A DNA stretch of 64,000 nucleotides from Larus michahellis (GCF_964199755.1 NC_133897.1:118367579-118431578), one strand, 5' to 3'. Positions 12,337 through 27,300 are shown, counted from the stretch's first letter. Made by a program: numbers and translations. Notes: generated from the sequence alone by a model not told the origin.

Positions 12337-15300
12337 GTCATTTTATTTACTCTCTCTCTGGTTACTTGTCTGTACGGCATGTGCACGGACAGACTTGCTG
12401 TCCCTGCGCCTGTTGGAAAGTAGCTGGGTGTTCACCTTAAGATGTTCTTCACAGTGGGTAGAGTGAAACCTCACGCACCACTGCAAGGTGGTAGGTGACA
12501 TGAACTACATGTTCCCTGGCTTTAGGTTCTTAAATAAAAAAGTCAGTATTTAAATAAAATCTCAGGAAATAAAAAGTCAGATTTGATTAATAGAGCAGTT
12601 TAGTTGTCACTAACAGGAATGACTAGCCTCTGACATAGTACCTTTATAAAGTAAGTACATCTGGCTTAAAGAAGTAAGCGTTTGAAGGCTAGTATTTGTA
12701 GTATTCTCATTTTTTATGGATTTTCATAATTTATTCTCTCAGCACAAGCAGTCTTATTTTGGTAACCAGTGTTACTGTCTTTCTGCGTTGGCTGGTAGGT
12801 TTGTGACTGCTACCTCACTAATAAATCTGCCCCCATCCTTTTTATATTGTCAGCTTCAGTGTGGTTTTATTTCTGCGTCCAGGAGACCACAGCTTCTCTG
12901 GGGACCGCGGTAATTAGTCACTAGGCAATCCTCTGGGGCGATGGAAAATGGAGCAACTGCTTAACAGTTCAGAAAGGAGCTTCTCGGTAATCTGACCGGT
13001 GTGCGGTATGCTTCCAGGTCAGCTGTTCAGCAAGGCAGCAGCTTAATTTTGGGCGTCTCTTTATCTTGGGACCTATAATTCAGCTGGTTTATATTGATAT
13101 TTAGCCTATAGCCTTGTTTATCCACGTGCAGATCGGCTGTCTCTCCCCACCTCGAAGCAAAGACTTAATAGCAGAGGCTGTACCAACTGGCCTATTACCA
13201 AGGCTTGATTATTTTTACCAAGCTTATTCTTGAACGCTTACTGGCAGGTTATGAGGCGTTCTTATACATGATTCAAACGTATAATTGGCAAAAGATATAA
13301 ACAAAGTATAGTTTGCGAGGCAGTATTTTTACTTGCTGATTTGCACAGTTATTGGTAGAACCTCTCTCTTGGTGGTATTTTCCCGTGAAGAAGCTAACAA
13401 GGCTAATTGCAACCACGGGGTGAGAGAATCTCGAGGATTTTACAAACAGGAGTAGGCAGAAATGGCAAAGTGATGGGGTTCCCCCCTGCTCCGCGGTGTG
13501 CCCCTGCAGGGTGGTGGCATTTGGGTACAGGCAGTCTCTGGTGGCTTGGGACCAGTGGTCCGTGGTTTCAGTCCAAAAAGAAGGACCTCTCGGGTTTGGG
13601 AAGCTGCTGAACTCTGCCTATGGATAAGAAAGGATGGGGAAAATAAGTTATGGAGGCTCAGCACAGAGGGACTGTGCTGATCCTGTGTGCGCCGGCAGAG
13701 GATGCTTATCCCTTAGAGCTCCCACAGAGGATGCAGCATCTGTGGTCCAGCAGCCCTGGCCACGCAGCGAGCGCAGGGGTTCTCTGCGGTGCCTGCGCGC
13801 CGTGCCTTGCAGGAGAACAGCACTGAGATGAAACAGAGAAAGCTTTCACATGGGTTGTGGTTTCAGCTGATTAAAAAGAGCAAGGCTGGAAGGGCGGGGA
13901 TGTTGCTGTTTGTCTCATCTCTCCTCCCTCTGGCAATTTCTTTCTCTAACCGCAATTTAAAAAGTGCGTTCAGATATAAAATAGATTTAAGAATTAATGT
14001 TTTGAAGAATGATTTAATTTTTTTTTTCCTGAGGTAATTTATTTTATTTTCGGTTGTTTTGTATGCTGTCGGGAACATGAAAAGTAATATTTAGAGTTGA
14101 AAGCAAGTAGGAATTATCCTTGCAAATGAGAGATTTTAAATCTTTCTAAAATTAAAACAAAAAAGAACTTTCCCCAATAGCTCCTTTTCAATAGCTGAGG
14201 AGGATATAAAAGTGTGGGTGTTGGTGTGAGGGGGGAAATCACATATTTACCAGGTTTTGTTTTAGTTTAATGTTTTTTTTTTTCCTCTGAAAGCTTGGGC
14301 TAAGCTGTCACGGTAGATTACAGGAAGTTTTATTTTGCTGAGATTTTTTTATGATGTGTTTTTTTGCATGAAGGGAGGGGTGGTGGTGCCTTTTCTTCTT
14401 ATTATTTTAAATATTTTTTTTTATTTGAGCTGTCGCATTTCCAGACTTATTGTCTTTATTGTTCTTGCTGATTCCTAACACAGGGTGACTTGAATCATTT
14501 GTCTTGTCTTTCCTTCCTGCCTTTGTGTAGACTTCTTGGCCATACAGCAGGGAACTGAGTACTTTTTTTTTTTTTTTCTCCCCCCACCCCGCAACTGATT
14601 TATGTTTCAGATGTCGGACACTCTCAGGATCACCCAGACCAAAGAACTTTAAGAAGGTTCATTTTATCAAGAACATGCGGCAACACGATACCAGAAACGG
14701 CAGGTACTGTGCATCCAAAGGCTGCTTCTGCAAAGGCAATCCGTGGGGCGTGAGGGAAAGGGCAGGGTCAGCATCACCATGCAAGAACACAGCGTGCCAT
14801 TGCCACTTACCACATACATAGTCATGGCCTTTAAAATAGTCTGTGAAGGTGCGGGCTGCACTGCACGCTCCTTCCTCGAGTGAAGTACGAGTCAATGGAA
14901 GTGCTAGCCCGTAGATTTTTAAGACCTGAGTCTGAGTCTCCTTAATACAAATAACCTGCGTAAAAGGGAAATCCGTGGTGCTGTCGGAGTAAACTAGGCA
15001 TAATCGGGTTGCGTTTTCGTCGAGGGTAGTGCCAGGCGCTAAGTGTGAGAGGGGCAGATGGCAGAACCTGCCTGGAAACAAGTTTAGCAACATCTGAATG
15101 CGATTTCAACGTCTGTTAGTGGGCACAAAGTGCTGGTTGGTAAAGGCGCAGCTGGGGGTGGCTGTGGCAAGGTGAGGAGTGGGATGCTTGTTTTCAGGGC
15201 AGAGGCAGGCAGAGGGGCTCTCGGCGGTGTGTGAGGGGCGCACACCCCGAGCTGGGATGCACACTGCCCAGAGGGCAGCCACAGGCACCGATGGCACCTG

Positions 15301-18300
15301 TACAGCAGAGGTCGGATGGGCCTTCCCTTACTGCAAAGGCACAGTGCTGTCGTCGTGTTCCCATCAGCAGAATAGGTTCTTCATTGCAGTATCATCCAGC
15401 TCAGAAGTGAAACTAGCTCCTGCCTGCTTATGAAAAAGACACCTGCCCTCTCTGGGTTTTTTTCCCAAGACAATTTCCCCATGATGCTATTTCCAAACCT
15501 GAATAAGTTTGAAATAGGACTACCTGAACAGGTTGCATATAGACTAAACTGTCCCACGGAGAGTTGACCCTTGCCCATGCCTGTTCTCATACAACTGCCG
15601 TGGGTGAGAACCACGTGTGTCCCTGTGGACCGATTTGTGCACGTATCCTGTGGTTTCCATCAAACATGGGACCAGATCAATAGAATTTCTGACACTGCAT
15701 TGAACCACAGGTTTTATGAATTGAATTCTGGTAGGTGTTACTTGGCTCAAGCAAAATTTTCCTGGCATTAATCTCACACGTACAATTAAATGCAGTGAAA
15801 GGTAGTAATCAACATAAATATTGCAGAAGGTGGCTCTGAGAGACAACGGCTTTTTAGAAACAGCTTTTGTAACAAACAGCCGCATGCAGAACTGTTGACT
15901 TGCCTATTGTCTGACTAGCAGCTGATTATTGTCTTTACAACAAATACATGTGGAATCAAGCGCTGAAAAGCAGCCCTCTAATTTTAGTCTGTTTTGTGCA
16001 TAAATAGATGTATGCTCTGGGAATTTCTTACAGCAAAAAATACTTATTCATAAGGTATTATGCAAATTCCACAGAGTAATTTCTGAGATCTGTGCACAAA
16101 ATACATGCATAAACTTGATAGTAACATTACCTGTGAAAAAGGAAATAAATATTTGATTTGTAAACTCTTTTATTCTTCAAAGAAGTATTTGTAGGATATA
16201 TGCAGCATTTTATCTTAATTCATAGATCAGTCATTACATCTGATAATATAACTGAATATTTTTCTCGCTAAGAAAACAGTGAGTAAGCTTCTGCTGTTCA
16301 ACTGGCTTCTTATCTTTATCAGCAGACACGGTTTTCCAGAATATTTCCATTATCATAATAGAGATCTCTTTATCTAGAATACAGAGACAATAAGAATAAG
16401 ATACAGAGTTTTGGAAATGCTTTTCATCCTATGGACAAAGAGCCACAGCGATATTAGCTAAAAATAAAATGCAAAGTCAACAGTTCGTGTCACCCCTAAG
16501 GCCGGCTAAGTCTAGCAGTAAGTAATCTGAGCACATACCCTGGTTTTCCGAGGGGTCTGGATGTTTTTGCAGTCACAGAAGTGAATAGGCATTCTGGATT
16601 AAAAGGATCTCGGGAAAGTCAGGTGGATCTGCTTTATGTGCTCATCCTAAAATAATAGTGTTTCTGAGTACCTTAAGACCTTTAAAGCAGGTGTCCTCCC
16701 TGGTTCCCTGTGACATGGAGGAGCACGGGTATTGCAATGCATAGAAAACCTTCCTGGGGCTCCTTTCTGTGCCCAGGACCTCATCCCATGTGGCTAATGC
16801 CGGGTTGTGCAGGACACAGGCACTGAGCCAGGCTGGAGTCGGGCTCCCTGAGCTCTCTCCGAAACCCCTGACCCTTCTGTCACAGAACGTCAGCTTTCCG
16901 CTTAACTTGAGGAACCCATCTTTGAAAACATCTACAGAGAATGTGTTTTTGAGTGGTGAATTAATAGCTGGGCTTTAAATAGGTAATTTCAGCTTTCGGT
17001 AATTGTTTCAGTGGCGTGTGACTGTGAGCGTCACAGCAAAGAGAACTGCGGTGTGGATGATAGCTCGGGGCTCCTTTCTCTGGTACCCGCCTTTATTTGT
17101 GGCTCTCAACTTGTGAAGTGAGGTGTCCTTGTCCTGCGGCACTGCGAGCCCTTCCCCTCTCAGCCCCGGGGGTGGCACACGCTGAGCAGTGATGCTCTGA
17201 GTCCAGCCTTTGGCCGTCCAGTGGCAAGGCAGGACCGGCTGTGGTTAAAGTAAGAGTTCAGCTATCTCAGCACAGAGAAAAAACAGACCGCAGCTTATCA
17301 GCCAGTCCTTGTAAAGCTTCCTGTCGATGGTTCTGTGCACTGGTTAAACCGGTTTCTTTGGATTTGTAGGACGTGGCTTATTAAAGGAGCTGGAAAATTA
17401 AGTTTCCTAGGCTTTATTATCCAAGCAGGCTTGTAAAACAGCACAAAACAAATTTTCCCGTTAAAAGACAAAGACAAGTCAACCCTAACATAAAATTAGC
17501 ACAGGGTGCCACCAGCATGTGGTTTCACCCACTTTACTCAGCAGGTTTATTGGTTCCATAAACCGTGAAGCATAAGATTTCCTATCTGGCAGAAACAGGC
17601 CGCCAAAACAGCAACCTGAGCCAGCTGAACAAACAATTCGTGGTGAGAATGGGACAGGAACGTTTCTAGAGTCAACCTATATAGCAGATAGAAAAGCAGT
17701 GAAACAATGCTTCTCTGCTACCCCCATGCCATTGCTTTCTCAATTTTTTTAGCAGTATACAGATCTAAGGCAAGGCCAAACACCACCCATAGGCTGTGAA
17801 AGGTCTCTTTTGCTGCCCTTTTAATTGTGGAAACGCACACACATGCACTCCAAGAGGCTGACTATTCGCAGCGTCCTCCCAGTTCATAATTACCCTCGAC
17901 CACCTTCCAATAGCCTCAGCTTGAACCTGGGAGACTCCAGAATGATGGGTGCTACCCAGACAGCATCCGTGGTTTTGTCTGTTCACCTTTGCGTGCAGGA
18001 CAGCACAGCCCTGGTAGTCAAACATCACCAGTCAGGTAGGAGAAAAGAGGCTACAGTATTCCGCGTGTATATGGGACATGTGATGTATATCATATTCCCT
18101 GACCGCAGCCTTTTTTGGTGCAACACAATCAAACCTAGACAGACACTAAAGAAAACAAACATTCTTCTTCTTCAAGTCAAGCGAATTACTGATTCTGTTG
18201 AGAGCCGCGTGCTCAGTACGTTTTTGGAGTTTCATAGCATACACCTCGTTAAAGAAATTGGAAGATTAGCTTTTACAGTCTCAGACAGTTGCGCATTGTC

Positions 18301-21300
18301 AGAGCTCTCTTGCCAAATAATGGTTGCTCTGAACCATAGTAATTAGTACAACTTCTTGGTGAAATGTGAGAATTAGAGAGTGAAAACCTTTTCATGAAGT
18401 AATTTTAAACATGTCTAGGTGGCACAATGGCAATCAGGGCACGTAAACCCACTCTGACTCAAGCTGCTTCTGATGTTGGAAATAGCTCATTCAGAGCTGC
18501 GCAGGATCATAGACGCCCTTTGTTGAAGAGTTGAAATCCAGGGAAATCCTTTTCTCCCATAAACAGCAATTCAATTTTCTTGAAAAGCAATGGGCTTCCG
18601 CCACACCTTCTTCTCCAAAGCATACTTTGTGAGAGGTATCTGGACTTTCTGCTCCAGCAAACCATTGCAGGCCCTCAGAATTTTTTTGTTTTCCATGCAT
18701 ATCGTCAGACCTCTAAAATAAATGACATTTTATCCCTCCGTGATGACCTTCTGACCGCTGCCCTCCCTGCTTCTCTTTCATTCCTAAGCTCCTAAGGCTG
18801 TTTTGCACCAGCCCCCTCCAGCAGCTCTGCAGATGAGGTTTTGTGGCATCCTGGCAGTGGAGGCCGTGGCTCCTGTCCTGCTCTGCGTGGGAGATCTTTA
18901 TGTAAAGAGGGTCCCCTGGTTTATGGAAGGAGAGGCAATACTTGGGTCCCAAGGGAAAGAAATCTGAAAAAAAACCCTAGAGACTGGGCTGGTGCTTTTT
19001 ATTTCCTTTCTGGTCTGATTTTCTTCTGATACACACAGCAAGATTTCTGTGGTAACTTCCCACTGTTGTCTTGGCTTGTGAACATGGAAGCACCAGTTTG
19101 TTTTTCTTTCAATATTAAGAATTGGGGTGGTTTTTTAGGGAGGTGTAGGGCGTTGGTAAAAGAGCTGTGTTTCCAGAAGCAACCAGAGGGAGTGGGGGGC
19201 ATGCGCTTAGTGGGTACCGTGGTTCTCCGAATTCAAAGATGCTTTCTGATGTCAGCCTCGAAATCTGTGCCAAGTTTCATACATCAGCAAACAAGGCTTC
19301 CAGTGAACAAGCAAGCTGTTGTGAGTAGCAACCATTCAGCAATAAGCAGTGGCAAGCACAAAATTAATCATATGCCAGGTTTTTTTGCTTGCGGATTGCC
19401 TTTCTCACATGTGAAAAATGATTCCCCCGTGCTCTGTAACTTACTGCTGCACTATGAGACCATCTTATAGGATCTGAGATACTTACCATAGGCAAAGGGT
19501 GCTATAGCATTCAGACAAACAATGAGATCATACTTTATCTGCTGCAGGAGAACTTCCTAATGCTGTGTGCATGTTTATTATTAGAAGCCCTCCTTTATTA
19601 AAGGTTAAATGCTACTTTGCTTTTAAATATGCTTTTAAGGAAGAAAAAAAGGATTGCTGTAACAGAATGATCCAGGAGAAGGAAAATTGATCATTCTGCA
19701 TTTTTCCAAGCATTGCATGCAGGAGCTCTCTTGGGGATCTAAACCTTTTCCAAGAATGATGACTAAGCTTCAGTCCCTTAAGGAAATAGTGTTTTAAAAA
19801 CAGTGTAACTGGTACGAGATTTATAGGTGCATATGGTGGTTTTTTGGACAGTAAAGAGCAAAACAGCTTGCTAGGGTTTGTTGTCCAACTTTGACCAGCG
19901 TAGGACAAAAGATGAGAAATTCAGGTGGATCTGTGGCACGCAATGTCAGAAAAATCAATGTTGGAGAGCACACCAAGGAAGTACAATAGCCCTGAGAACC
20001 AACCTAGCAGTAGGTCCTAGCATTTGGACCACAGCTGGAGATTTTTAAAAAGGTAAAAGATCAGTAAATTCTAACACTAATCAGATTAGAAGATGGCACA
20101 AATTGCCATCACCATGTCTTAGAGGAATTTGAAGGGATGCAGCCTGTTGGCCAACTTTAGAGGGAAGAAGGGTTTTCGTAGTGTACATTGTACATTTGTA
20201 CAATTGTCGGTGTCCTGAAGGTAATAAGGAAAGAGGGTATATTTATAAACAGTTATTTATTGGCATTTGATCTTGATCAAGCTTCTTTTGGCTTCTTGCC
20301 AATCTGCATCTCCCAAAACTATAATAACGTAGGTGTTGGCAGTCCACGCAGTTTTATGGAAAGTGGGTCTTGACCTCAAGGTGGTTTTGATGTTGCTTAA
20401 TGCTATGTCAGAGCTTGATGGCTAAAGGTAATAGTGTGGCTGTAAAACAGATGGGTTGCTCTAAAGTATTTGGTTTAATGCCACACAGTGACTTTGCAGA
20501 TGATGCAGAGATTTGGAGACTGGTTAAAAATAAAAGGCTCTTGCTGTAAGAGTGGCCTGGATTCTGAGATAAGCTCTGTGCAGGCAGATAATGTGTGCTT
20601 TCATGTAGCCAAATTTTGAGCTTCCTGCCTGTAAGGAATGAAGGCAAGCCATGCTTACAGGAGGGATTCATCCGCGACAATTAGTGACTGAGATAGACAT
20701 GTCGCTGGAGGAGAAGGACTGAGGAGCTGTGGGGTCAGTCACACCTGAGCGTCAACGCAACATCATAACCAAGAGGGCTGATGTGATTTCTGAGCACAGA
20801 GGATGGCGGGTCATCAGGGCTAGACACTGATCTTAAAGGTAAAAGCCGTGTGACGTGTATAAAAGATGTGACGTGTATATCTGCCACCTGTGCAAGTCCT
20901 GAGGCCAGTGATTCTGCCCAGAGACCAAGAAGGGTGATGGGGAAAAACTGGAGAAGACTCAAGGAGGAACCTGGAAAGCAGTGAAAGGATCCGAAAGCTT
21001 ATGATAATAGCAAACTTTGACTTCATCCATGAATCAGGCTATTTCAGGAACAGGAAGCTGAAAATGAAAGGAGTCCTTTGGTTTAGCAGAGAAAGGTCAC
21101 GCTGGAAATTCTTGTCCGATAAATGCAGACTCCAGGTCAGCCACAGAGTTGTGGTGTGCTTCACAGGTGGTTGCTGGTGTCTGTCACCTGGTTTGCTGCT
21201 GGATTTGTCTGTTTAGTTTCAGCCATAGTGGTGAGTTGCCAGGGCGGCTCCTTCCCTCTCTGGGTGGACTCCTTTCACTAGGACTCCTTTCTCTAGAAAA

Positions 21301-24300
21301 ACATCTATCCTGGATTCCAAGTAACGTATTCAAGATAGTCTTCCTAGAAAGTCTGTAGAGGGGATGGGACTGCACTACTCATTTGCTGTGTAATGTATGG
21401 CACAGGCTTCAGCACTTCTGTAAAGACTCAGTAGCGCGATACCCTACCTGTGAGATAAAAAAGAGGAGGGAAAAATCATCCGTGATGGAAGATTTATGAT
21501 TATGAATTCCTCAACGGTAACATCTCTTGCTTTGCTTATTGTGGTGGGATTTTTAAATTTTAGTCTTTGATTTCTTTTATTTTCTTTTATATTTTAGAAT
21601 AGTGCTTATCAGCAGCAGAAGATCCTTCTGTAGCATATTTTCAGTGCTGCCATATCGAGACTGTACCCAAGTCGGGTATGTATATTTATACATGTACTAC
21701 ATAGTCTTTCTGGACCTGCATGTAGACCTGATAACGCACAACAGCATGATGGAGGCTAATGCTTTTACATATCTGCTCTGAGAAGAGATAAATGCACTTA
21801 GATATATTTGCCTTGTGGAACATTACCAGGTTAAAACTACAGCTCTCAGTCCCCAGCTTATTTATATGTGTTGTGGTATCTTTGATTATTAAACTGGAGA
21901 AGACTACCCCCCTGAAATCAATGTTCTTGAAAAATGCTCTGGTTTTATTGTTTCTTCTGACTTCACTCATCTTTGACAAAACAAGTACTTTAGACAGGAC
22001 AACTTTTATTTCATAAGCAGTGTTAGCTTTCTCATTCTCCCACGCGAACATGGTGCTACTGTATCTAGATTTCCAGAACTATAGAGAAATATTTGGATTT
22101 AAACATAATACCTTTTCATTGTATGTTTATCCATTAGTCAGATCATTCAGTCAGTGGAAACAGATTATTTTGGCCATAATACCATACAGGTTCTTAGCTG
22201 ATGTAAGCAATGTCCGTGGAGCTGCCTTGCGTCTCGTGACATGCTGAGACACTAGAGCCCTGATAGAAAAGTTTATTCAGATTGAAGCAGTTTGCCAAAG
22301 ACTGAGAATGCTTCTTGCTCTTCCACCAAAACTGCAGAAGTGGAAGAAACTGGATTTGGCTAGGAGACGTTGGCTGGCGGGCTCTGGGCACAGCTTGCTG
22401 GGTGCCTTCAGAGGTGCAGTGCAAGGGTGGGAAGGGCAGGGCTGATCAGCAGAAGGAGCACAGGGTGGCCACTGTGGCCACTCACTAGAGAGCTGAGAGT
22501 TGCCTGTAGTTGGGGTCAGCTCAGCACCTGCAGGGCACAAAATCTGTGGGAAATATTCAGCTGATACACTGAGGTGGGTTTGAAAGACCCAGAAATCGTC
22601 CAGAGTCAACTTTATCCAGTGCATAAAGGATGAATTTGGCTCCTGTTTTTCAGCCATCTCTTTAATTCTGGAGAATGATTTGCCACAAACCACTTGTGCA
22701 TCAGGAATTCAAAACAAAAGGAGATTATTTTTAATGCACAAAGGAAAGGAGGCACCTTTGTAGGAGAGCTGACTTGCTCTCCTGTCTCTTACAGTAATTT
22801 TTTTCCCTTAATTAAACTGGGATGACACATCAGGCAAATTCTTGACAGACTGGTAGCTTTGTTCGTTCTTCTTGGGTACACTGTCATTCATTCATGGTCA
22901 TTCGCTGTGGAAATTGCCTCTTTATTGAAAATTGAATGTATTTTGAAATAGTGATGACTGGTTATACCTTCTAAATTACAGCAGTAATGAGCCCAGCTGC
23001 AAACCTAAATATTATTTCAGCATGTAATGTCTTGTACCATGCTTGCGCAGCAAGAAGAGCATGGGATGAGAAGGTAGCAAGTGCCAGTACAAAACAATCC
23101 AGCCCTGTTCCTTCCGCTAAAGAGCTGAGATTTTAAAAAAATGCCCTCTGTCTTTCTTCCAGAGCATCAGAGGAAGAGACAAACAATTCAGTGGCACCTC
23201 CTTCCAGGAACAGCTGGTGCAAAGAACAGATGAGGCAGTATAGCATAAACTGTAGGCACTCTGTTCAGGCTGCACAGTGCTTGCTTACTTCGTTGCACAT
23301 TTTGGATGTGTGGTGGGAGCGGGGAGAGACACTGGTGCTCTCTTGAAATACTGTAGTGACAGCATCCTTTAGCTTTGCTATCTCTGAATCTCTGGATTGC
23401 TGATGTTTGTCCCTGGGCAAGATGTCCTACCTGATTTATGTTCTGCAAACATTGCTGAATAGCTTAGGAAAAGAAAGGAATCATTGCAGGGAACCTTGGG
23501 TGCATCTGCCATGAGACTGGAGTAAACCCTGGCAGGAGTGGGGTGAACATGGATGCAGGGGGGACTATTCCATGTGAGAGGAGCACGTGGTGGAGCTGCT
23601 GCTGCTTCTCCACCTCTGCTCCGGCTCGCGGGCGCTGTGGCCAGTGAGGACACAGCTGTGTTTTGGGGAGGCTGCCAGGCCTCAGTATGTTGTGGGCAGC
23701 ACAGAAGAGCTCTACTGTATCGATGCTGGCAGCTAAACTGTGCTAACGGAGCCACTTAAAAAAAAATCTGAAAGGCAGTTCCTGCAGACGCAGCTAGGTT
23801 CTGCATACTTGGTCAGGGTGGATGGGGCAGCATCGCCCCTTACCAATGGCGTGCAACCAGTGTACTCTAGGCTGTGGCCCTTCGTTGCCCACCTTCCATA
23901 CCGAGGTCAGCTACAACAGCAAGAACCCTCCTCAAGCCCCCAAACTGTGTTTTCAAGTGGTTGTACAAATGGAAACGGAGGTGTAGGGGGGGTGGGGAGG
24001 AGTGCCATGGAAGTACATGAGAGGGTGAAGTTTGAGCTGTCCCCTGGAATATGTTTCCCAAATCCCCCGTTCCCAGCAGCTGCCAGCTCACCAGAGTGCA
24101 GCTGGCAGCAGGCTTTTGGAGGGAACGGTACTCCAGAGCGGTGCAGAGGCTGCCGGGCATGATGGTAGGTTTTGCTGCCTGCAGTTTCAGAAGGCCGATC
24201 TGGTGGTACTTGCTAGGGCTGAGAAGGAAGGACACCATGTGCTGGGAAGATTACTTTCTCTAGTTTTCTCTATTACACTGAAGAGAAGCAAAAACTACAA

Positions 24301-27300
24301 AGCAGAGTGTGACATGATGGGGAGAAAAAAGTCATGAAAAGAAGTAATCACTAGAATTTTCTGTCCTCAAAATTTTGTCCATTCCTTGTATTTGATGGAA
24401 ACCTAATGCTTTAGCTTATAGTGCTTTTGTGCAAGGGAAGAGGGGAGAATTAAAACTAAATTGACAAAGGTTTTGATGTGTGTTTTCTCCTCTTGGAGTC
24501 ACTCAGAGGCAGGTACTTTTGTGGGTCTGGACCATAAATTCTCTTCTCTGGGTCTGGCTACATTAAGGTTGCCGGCATCTTTGCTGGTGGCGTGAAGATA
24601 GGCACGGCTTCACCTGTTTCCATGGCCAAGAGTAGGGTAATGGGCAGGACTGGAGCTTGCTTTTCTTCCCCCATCTAGACCAGCGGAGCATCTGTGAGAG
24701 CAGACATAGCCAGGTGAAAGCCATGTAAGGATGGCTATACCGCAAGTCAGGAGCTGAAAGGCACGCTGAGCACCTCTCCTGCTGGCTTCCCTTGGCCCCC
24801 AGCATCCTACGATGCCACAGCCCAAAGTCATCAGACCCCATTCAGGGTTTAGTGGTGGCCAAGGGCAGTGATGAGAGGGTTGCCCTGTCCTGAGAGCACT
24901 GTAACAGTGTTATTGCCTCTGTTATTAAATTAACAGACACACACGCAAACTCTCGTCATCATTGCAGGCTGATCTGCAGATCTGCAGCACCAACATCATC
25001 CAGCAACACTGATAATGTTGTGAAGTACAAAGTCATTGGGTGATGCCAAGGTTAGAGGTGAGACAGTTCAAGTGCTAGTGCTGGTACTAGAGGATCGGTT
25101 GTGCGGTTGTTACTCCTTTTTTCAATGTATTGGAAATCTTCATGGCTAAAGGGTATTCATGATCTGAATTTTTCTGCTGAACAAAATCTTGCTCACCTGT
25201 GAAACATGCATGCTGTTACCACATAGAGATTTTGCAGTAAGGTTTACAAACAAAACACATACATGAGGAGATGCAGCAGTGACTACTGAACCTTTTTTAC
25301 CGTTGTGGAGAGATACCTGTGCTTTATAAAAATTGTTTCTCTCTCCTTTCTCACCACTCACTGATGTTATACTATGGATCACATTGACACCCCAGTATTC
25401 TTCAATAATACCTACAAATTTGAAGCATCATACGTCATGTTATGCTAATACTATTCTTCAAGTTCCTGTTCCTCTTTCTTATTTAAATATAATACTCCAA
25501 GAGATGAAAGAGCTACTTTGTGAAGGATATCGAGACTGGATTTCTGGCTCAGCATCCACTCTGTATCTTTCTTGCAGGAGATGAGAATCAATCCCCATCT
25601 ATCTCTGCAGATGGGCAGAAAACGGGAGGTAATGACGGTGGTGAGAGGTGTGCCTGGTGCAGCCCCTGAGCTGCTGTGGCGCACACCTCCTTTGTCAAAG
25701 GTTGTCACAGTGGAAGCTCGCGGCAAGTGGAGTTGGGCCTTGGTGCCGTTCCTCTTCCAGGACAGGAGATGCCTCGAATCACTAGCAAATAGCTGCCCCA
25801 TCACACACACACTCAGCACGTGCAGGTACACATGCACGCTGCGCTGCTCAGAGGGCCTCAGAGGGGATTCGTGTCATGGCAGACCGAAGAGTGGAGGAGA
25901 CGTTTGCAGATGGATTAGACAAGACTTGAAGGAATTAACTCCATTTGGAAGTGGGCTCCAGACGGTTTGAGATGGATTGGATTTCAGCCCTTTGAGACAG
26001 GAGCTGGGGATCAGACACAGCGGATTTAGCCATTAGGCAGGTCATGCTCCGGGTGCTAGGGTCACTGCGCATGTCCCCAGAGAGGAACTGTTATGGCCAG
26101 GCTCTCCCTTGCAGTCAGCAGAGGGAACGTGCTGGCAGGTTTCTCCCACCCAACTCCCCAGCACGGTCAGTGCAAGGACGCTCTGTGTGACCCCACCTGG
26201 GAGAGAAGGACCAGGTTCAGCTCTGCCTCCAGGTACCTACCCTGGAAAAGGCAGATTTCCTGGGCAGGGGAAGAAGGGAACCCATTCTGCATTGCTGACC
26301 TGCTCTTGGAGCTTCCCTGCGCACCACTTCTTCTTCAACTTCCAAGGGGACAGTGCAACACTGACAATACTCATGGATGTTGTCGGAGTCACTCCATGTG
26401 GTTTGCAGGACATGGTGGCCTGCAGAAAGGCTCTAAGTATGCTTGCAGCCATCTGAGAGCAATCCAGTTCTCGTTGGTATTTTAAGGTGCCAAAGCATTT
26501 TCAAAATAGGCGATGGCAATATATGTATGCCTGTCACTGTTAGAGGTGTCATAAAGGAGGAGGAGGAGGAAGAGGAAGGTACCATATTGTCTTTCCCTCC
26601 AGCAAAGTGCAGTCAGCTGGGTTTATAGTTGTGTTGTGTTTTGTTTTTTTTTACTTCAGCATGCATCATTATGATTCATAATTTAAAAACATGTTTTTGA
26701 AAAGGGACTTTTTAGGCTTGTTTTTGTTAATGGCAAAAACACTCACAGATTGAAGTCATACCTATTCTGATGATACTTTATTTTGTGATGTTGTAAGAAC
26801 CTTTTAAGAGCTCCCAAGTTCCTGCGAAGTCCTGCCCAGAAGATGAATCTAGAGGACACGGGTGAGGAGGAGAGCTGGCGGTGTCGCGTGGATGTGGCAC
26901 TGCAACACAGCTGGTCTTACATTCAACTCTCAGCCGCTGGGCTGGCAGTGACCGACTGCCACTGGGGCTGGAGGTGATCAGCTACGGGACAGGAAACCCA
27001 GAGCATCAGATAGTGCATGGCCTTATAAAACCGGCCGATTCACCTCGTCTTTTATTCTTCATGGCATTGAATTCATTAAGTGCTTAGAAACTTACCTGCA
27101 GCAGGCAGGGCTGCTGCATATTGCTGTCTTGACAAGAATATAGGTATTCATCTGACTAAACTTGCCTCCAGTTAAGGGAAATAATGCAATATGGATAATC
27201 AAATGGATTGAAGCCCAGGAAACGGACCGTTCTTCTGAAATAAAGCAGGAAGTCGTTAGATAAAATGAATTTGCGTCCTTCTCAGAAAAGCTACAAACCA

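Noticed and set aside
17825..18346. 173-codon open frame in intron 3
   Set aside because: No recognisable family, low-complexity start, overlapped by another frame on the minus strand. Treated as chance.
23740..24162. 140-codon open frame in the GC-richer part of intron 4
   Set aside because: Composition explains the lack of stops; several frames on both strands are open here and none resembles a known protein.
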